A stretch of 64,000 bases of DNA from Diphasiastrum complanatum (lineage: Eukaryota; Streptophyta; Lycopodiopsida; Lycopodiales; Lycopodiaceae). Each line of letters starts with the position of its first letter. The stretch's first letter is position 1. Shown piece by piece: positions 59,560-64,000 of this stretch. The translations under genes were made by a program, and so were the position numbers. The notes beneath the pieces are model-generated. The model had not been told where the DNA came from and searched no databases. It saw only the letters and a list, made by a program, of their open reading frames with translations. The DNA is taken from the NCBI GenBank assembly GCA_029204225.1, contig CM055113.1, positions 13,468,906 through 13,532,905 on the forward strand, read 5' to 3'.

Positions 59560-60615
59560 TATTTTAACTTCTAAATCTATGAAATAAATGTTAAACAATA
59601 ACAAAATGAAAAAGATTATGGCTTCAGTTACTGATAGCATTATGAATGAAGTTGGAAAAATATTGGACACTACATTGGTTGAGGGGAGATGTCATTTTTC
59701 TAGCATCAGTAGAGAAGCATATGCAACAATGTTTAAGATGATAAATGAAGCATTTGCTCAGGTAAGTATAAAAAAGTTTCCAATCCCACGACCAATAAAA
59801 AAAAATAGACATGTTAAACCAAGATTTTCATAAAATAGTTGGTAATCCATCTCATATCAATGAAGTGTATTGCTCGAAGGGAGAATGTCTAGCTTATAAC
59901 AATTCCAACAATCTATTTATTGACATTAATCAGTTACTAACATTCATCATAGATTTTTATGGTATTACAAATGAAAATGTCAATGGCAAGTTGATAGTTG
60001 TTCTTAAGTTAGATGAGTCTGAAACTATAAAAGGACAGAAAATGGAGAGAGTCAATCTTACAATCATGAATGGAGCACTTTTAAATTCAGAAGACTCAAA
60101 AGGCCTCAACTTAGTGTTCAATCAGAAAATGACATTTGGTGGTTGCTAGCTTTTCGGGTATAGTAGTTCCTTTATAGATTCTATAGGGATTATCTTATAT
60201 GGATTCTATTTGGATAATCTTCTCTATGTTAAAATTGTCCAAAATCAATTTCTTGTTTCTCTTATAGGTATTGAAAGAAGACCATGACATTCTCTCATGG
60301 ATATTTGATAAAACGCCATATCCTACCACCATCAAAAATCACATGGAGGGAGTTCCACTCAATGTTCCTGGAATTGTCACTTTAAACATAGAATGGCATT
60401 TAGCAGGAGATTTGAAGACATTAAAATGTATGCTCAATGTATCCCATGGCATTAACTCTAAACACCTTGTTTGTACTGCATAAAGACATGACAAGTTGTA
60501 CAAGAATATCAAGAAATCGAGAAGATTGTAATTGGAAACCCGTACTATCGATTCCTATTTGTACATTGCATGCAGAGATGCGTATAATAGAAAAAATCAT
60601 ATATCTTCACATCTT
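59560..60615 (+). pseudogene. Spliced transposase-like relic, copy 2
   Basis: Homologous to 24,866-25,640: MASVTDSIMNEVGKILDTTL, SREAYATMFKMINEAF, then after a frameshift NNLFIDINQLLTFIIDFYGI, KLIVVLKLDESETIKGQKME and TIMNGAL. An intron with GT-AG ends (60,158-60,267) sits at the same place as in copy 1. The next exon has KEDHDILSWIF, NIEWHLAGDLKTLKCM and GINSKH. A one-base slip then gives CLYC, and another frame gives NREDCNWKPVLSIPICTLHA with EMRIIEKIIYLHI. The order D, D, CxxC, HxxxR resembles DDE transposases with a C2/H-type insertion after the second Asp. Family not identified. Confidence 0.55.
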
Positions 60616-60639
60616 GTTTGCATGGAATAATGAGCTGGA

Positions 60640-61325
60640 TGTGAAAAGTACAGTACTTGAGGACCATAAATGGATCTTTGAATCCACAGGGTCTATTGTG
60701 TGCTTGATTAACAATCTAACAGATACTAGTCAACAAATCAAGATCTAGTTTAGCAGTTTGATAGAAAACAAGTAGTGGCAATCAAAGCATTGATCAAAAA
60801 CTTAATTTCGAGTTCACACGTGTGGAAAGCAGGCTTTTGTATGGCTTGTAGACAGACTTTGATGTGTTCCAAATTTTGGTTTCATTAGACTCAATCACAA
60901 TCTTCATACATAGAGAGAAAATCAGAGTTTTCTCTTAGGGCTCTAAAAAGTTTCTATCTTCTCACGATGGAGAATGGGAATACATAGTAAAACACGCTTT
61001 CTTTGCAAAGTTAGGTGAAAATCTAGCATGTAATAAGGAAGTAGACTCAACTTTCTTGCCCTAAAATAAAACCCTAGCCTAGATCCAAGAGTCATGCTTG
61101 GTAGGTGCATGGTTGGTACAAATCTCATCATAAATCAAGGTCTAGAACCTACAAAGTAGGAATCACTACCAAATGGACACAAATACTCCTCTTGACTCGT
61201 GCTAACCTACATTAGGTGCAGATTGCCATGTGGCACTTTGGCCATACAAGTGACTAACAAGAAATATAGACAAAATGTGCAATATTCTACATGGCTAGAT
61301 TTGCCAATATAGGCAATTTTTCACA
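60640..61325 (-). mobile_element. Solo LTR of the element A family (686 bp)
   Basis: TGTGAAAAGTACAGTACT to AATTTTTCACA on the plus strand, colinear with the A LTRs over its whole length but more diverged. No internal region is attached. The flanking 5-mers CTGGA and CCTGA do not match, so no clean target duplication. Confidence 0.92.
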
Positions 61326-61371
61326 CCTGACTCATCTTTGAAACAAGTTATATCCAGATTATGTTGAGAAA

Positions 61372-62160
61372 TGAAAAATCATCTATCTTGACTTTAGGCT
61401 TGTCACAAAGTTTTTCTCTATGTGAGTTTGTTGTTTCATAATGTAAATGCCAAATTTAGGCCTAGAAAAAACTCGAGCTACATGGGTTCTTCAAGTCTAG
61501 TTGGTAATATACAACTTGCATATAGATTGTAGACTTAAAAATGTCAATAATATGCTTGTAGAAACTTGTGGCATATCACATGCAATTGTTGTAAGTGTTC
61601 CATAGTGACATGCAAGGCATGCACAAAGTGAAATGGACACATGCATGATGATTTGTACAATTCTAGTTGAAAAAGTGACACTTGGTAAAAGTAGGTAGAA
61701 ATGCATGCATGAGAAGTGACAAATGTCACTAATACTCTAGTTTTCACTTATAGATGTGGATGGAAGTTGGATGGATGTGGTTCTACCTCGAGCTACCTCA
61801 GACTCCATAAATAGGTGTAGACATTTTCATAACCTTTGATGAAGAACCAAGCTTTGAAGCTATTCCATGCCATTTTGGATCTACACTATCATTTGCTTGA
61901 ATATTGCTCTCTCTTTCTCTCTCTAACTCGAGTAGAGGCTTATGCTAATGCATTAAATTCTTGTACTTTTTATCTCTTGTTTATCAAAGCTATCATTCTT
62001 TGATTCTTAGCATGCTAGATTGTGATTAAGCCATAAAATTCTATACTAGATCTTGGCATTCAATCTCGAATCAGTTTATGTGCTAATCATAAAGCTTAAT
62101 AAGATCATTCACACTTGAGGATCATTCCCCACACGTGTGAGCTTGCTGAAAATTTTGTCA
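61372..62160 (+). mobile_element. 5' LTR of copia element D (789 bp)
   Basis: TGAAAAATC to TTTTGTCA; same length and family as LTR C (3,529-4,317). Contains CACACGTGTG near its end. Confidence 0.88.
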
Positions 62161-62173
62161 TGGTATCAGAGCC
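62161..62173 (+). other. Primer-binding site of element D
   Basis: TGGTATCAGAGCC immediately after the LTR. Confidence 0.95.
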
Positions 62174-62925
62174 AAATTAAGCTTTGCATGCTAGTATCTG
62201 TGATTGTTCAAGAATTTGTGAGCCCAATTCATGCAAAAAAGCAGTTTACCACTTTTCTTTACCTTTCTTGAAAAGTGTTTGGATCAAAGAGGATAGAAAC
62301 TGAATTTTCATATCAAAATTGACATCGTAAAGAATTATGGAACTCCGCACATGTGAAAATTAGAGATTTTCAGAGATTTTTAATTCCTTGATATTTGGTC
62401 CAAAGATATTGAAGTTATAGCTTGATGAAAAGCAATGAAGGTACTTTCCATTGCAATCGATCCCAAATCAATCTGATGTGTCTATCAAGAGTTATGAGCT
62501 CTTAAAGAGAGTAGGGATAGGTCCAAAATCGAGTGACCACTTTTTGATTTTATTCAGTCTTGCTTGATTCTTAATCCATTGTTTTGAGTATCCAACATGA
62601 GAAACTGAAGATCAAGACAAAGTTTGATGTTATTGAACACCTTTGAGCCTTTTTTGAATCATTAGTGCTTTCTTTTGTAGCATCTAACACGTGCCAAAAG
62701 TAGAATCCAAACTTGTCTATGTTCTTCAATTCATTTTGAGAGATTGATTTAGATTATCTTGTTTTGTGGAATATTTGAGATCTATCTCAAATACAGTTGC
62801 AAGTTTTTCACATAGGAAGGTAGCACACCCTTGAAAACACCTATAGTGAAAGAGAGTAGCAACATCAAGTCTGATTGAAAAAAGCTCAAACATATAATTG
62901 TCCAATAACAAGAAGTCTTCACAAT
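62174..62925 (+). other. Untranslated leader of element D
   Basis: About 750 bp of non-coding sequence, homologous to the leader of element C. Confidence 0.8.
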
Positions 62926-64000
62926 ATGGCACCTGTAGGAGGATATCTCTTAGAACCAAGTGAAAGACTAAGTACCTCCAATTACTCAATATGAAAGGTT
63001 AGGATGGAGTCAGTTCTAATACTCCAGGATGTTATGGACATAGTACTTGGTATTGAGGAGGAGCCTCAAGCACAGCTTGAAATACCAAAGTATAGGAAGA
63101 TAGCTAGAATGGCTCTACACTTCATTAAAATGAATGTCTCTAATGAGATTCTAAGAGAAATTGGATCTTGCACCACTGCTAAAAAAGCTTGGGATGCACT
63201 TAAGTCCATGTATGAAGCTAAAAACACTTCTAGAATACTCACTCTAAGAAATCAGATTTTTCAAAGTTTTTAAAGAAGTAGGAGAGTGCATCAAATTATG
63301 TTCTGAGAGTACAAGATCTTCATAGGGAGCTTGCTTGTGTTGATGTCACAATCAATCAAGATGAGCTTGTACAAGTCATTCTTAATGGCTTAAAAAAGAC
63401 TGTGATAATCTTGTTCAGTCCTTTTCCATAAAGGAGGAGTTGCCCAATTTAGAAACTTTTCAAGGAATTCTCATCTCTAAAGAAGCTAGGCAAAGTTACA
63501 AACTTTCTAGGATGAACAAACTCGAGCATATTGGAAGTGACAAAGCTCTCTTTGTCAAGGACAAGCATAAAGGGAGGAGCAAGAACCAGTTTTCTCAAGT
63601 TTTCAACAAAGACAAAGCCAAGGATAGAGACAAAGATGGTGAAGAGGATGACTCAACTCATCCTTCTACTTCAAAGACCAAGAAGAAGAAAGTCAAGTGT
63701 TTCTTTTGTGGCAAGAAGGGACACTATGCCTCTAATTGCTTCAAAAAGAAAAATCAACTCAAACAAGCAAATCTCTCTAATGAGAAAGAAGAAGACTTTA
63801 TTGCAAGTGACGGAGAAGGATCACTCATGGTATCAAGCTTTTCTTCAACACCCTTCAAGAAAGATGGAGCTTGGTACATCGATAGTGGAGCATCTTCACA
63901 TATGTGTTGTTCAAAGGAGTCTTTTGAATCTATTGTACCTTATAAAGGACTTAAAAGATCTATTTATACTGCAAATGATCATGAATGCTCTATTGAAGGA
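62926..64000 (+). pseudogene. Element D gag-protease, cut by window end
   Basis: ATG at 62,926 opens MAPVGGYLLEPSERL; TGA at 62,992-62,994 replaces the Trp of NYSIWKV. Capsid sequence follows (VRMESVLILQDVMDIV, AKKAWDALKSMYEAKNTS), then a TAA and frameshift near 63,270 inside FQSFQRS. Later in-frame segments give KDKHKGRSKN, zinc knuckle CFFCGKKGHYASNC and protease WYIDSGASSHMCC, then RSIYTANDHECSIEG at the edge. Integrase, RT and the 3' LTR, if present, lie beyond the window. Confidence 0.92.

Overview
This is nuclear DNA of a land plant with a large, repeat-rich genome. The evidence is a spliced HKT-type ion transporter gene, many Ty1/copia LTR retrotransposons whose primer-binding sites match plant initiator tRNA-Met, and a short Arabidopsis-type telomeric tract (TTTAGGG). 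I cannot name the species. The long AG/CT microsatellites, dense nested copia elements and a four-glycine HKT with long loops would fit a fern, lycophyte or gymnosperm as well as an angiosperm; that placement is inference. No bacterial, organellar or viral gene block was seen.

Layout. Bases 1-10,100 are copia debris: a coiled-coil relic, RT and gag scraps, a 5' LTR-leader-gag fragment (LTR 3,529-4,317), an opposite-strand gag-protease relic (5,530-7,562), and a gag-protease relic interrupted by a foldback element with a GC-rich core. Bases 10,100-23,600 are mostly non-coding, with a dimeric tandem array (11.8-12.3 kb), a 2.5 kb unrecognised minus-strand coding relic (14,287-16,764) and a copia RT fragment (17.7-18.7 kb). 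Bases 23,600-31,300 are the most unusual part. They hold a spliced, broken transposase-like gene (24.4-25.7 kb), a minus-strand Cys-motif relic (26.6-27.4 kb), a cluster of CACGTG palindromes, and a centromeric-histone-H3-like (CENH3-like) reading frame with one premature stop and a 212-residue C-terminal extension (28,194-29,210). A minus-strand gag relic with two Cys/His knuckles follows. Bases 31,300-38,900 are repeats and AT-rich DNA.

The only gene that looks intact is the HKT/TrkH-family cation transporter at 38,968-41,688 (4 exons, 796 predicted residues, pore-filter residues G-G-G-G).

From 42 kb to the end retroelements dominate again. The clearest structure is a nest. Copia element A (48,515-54,162, minus strand, two 691-bp LTRs, target duplication AAGGC) is inserted in the gag of copia element B (47,719-57,257, plus strand, target duplication CCAAA). 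B lacks reverse transcriptase and A lacks most of RNase H. Downstream lie a truncated element E (LTR 58,363-59,072), a second copy of the transposase-like gene (59.6-60.6 kb), a solo A-family LTR (60,640-61,325) and the 5' part of element D, which runs off the window end.

None of the retroelement copies is coding-intact within the window. The HKT gene is the one likely working host gene; the CENH3-like frame and the two transposase-like relics are the best candidates for undescribed biology.
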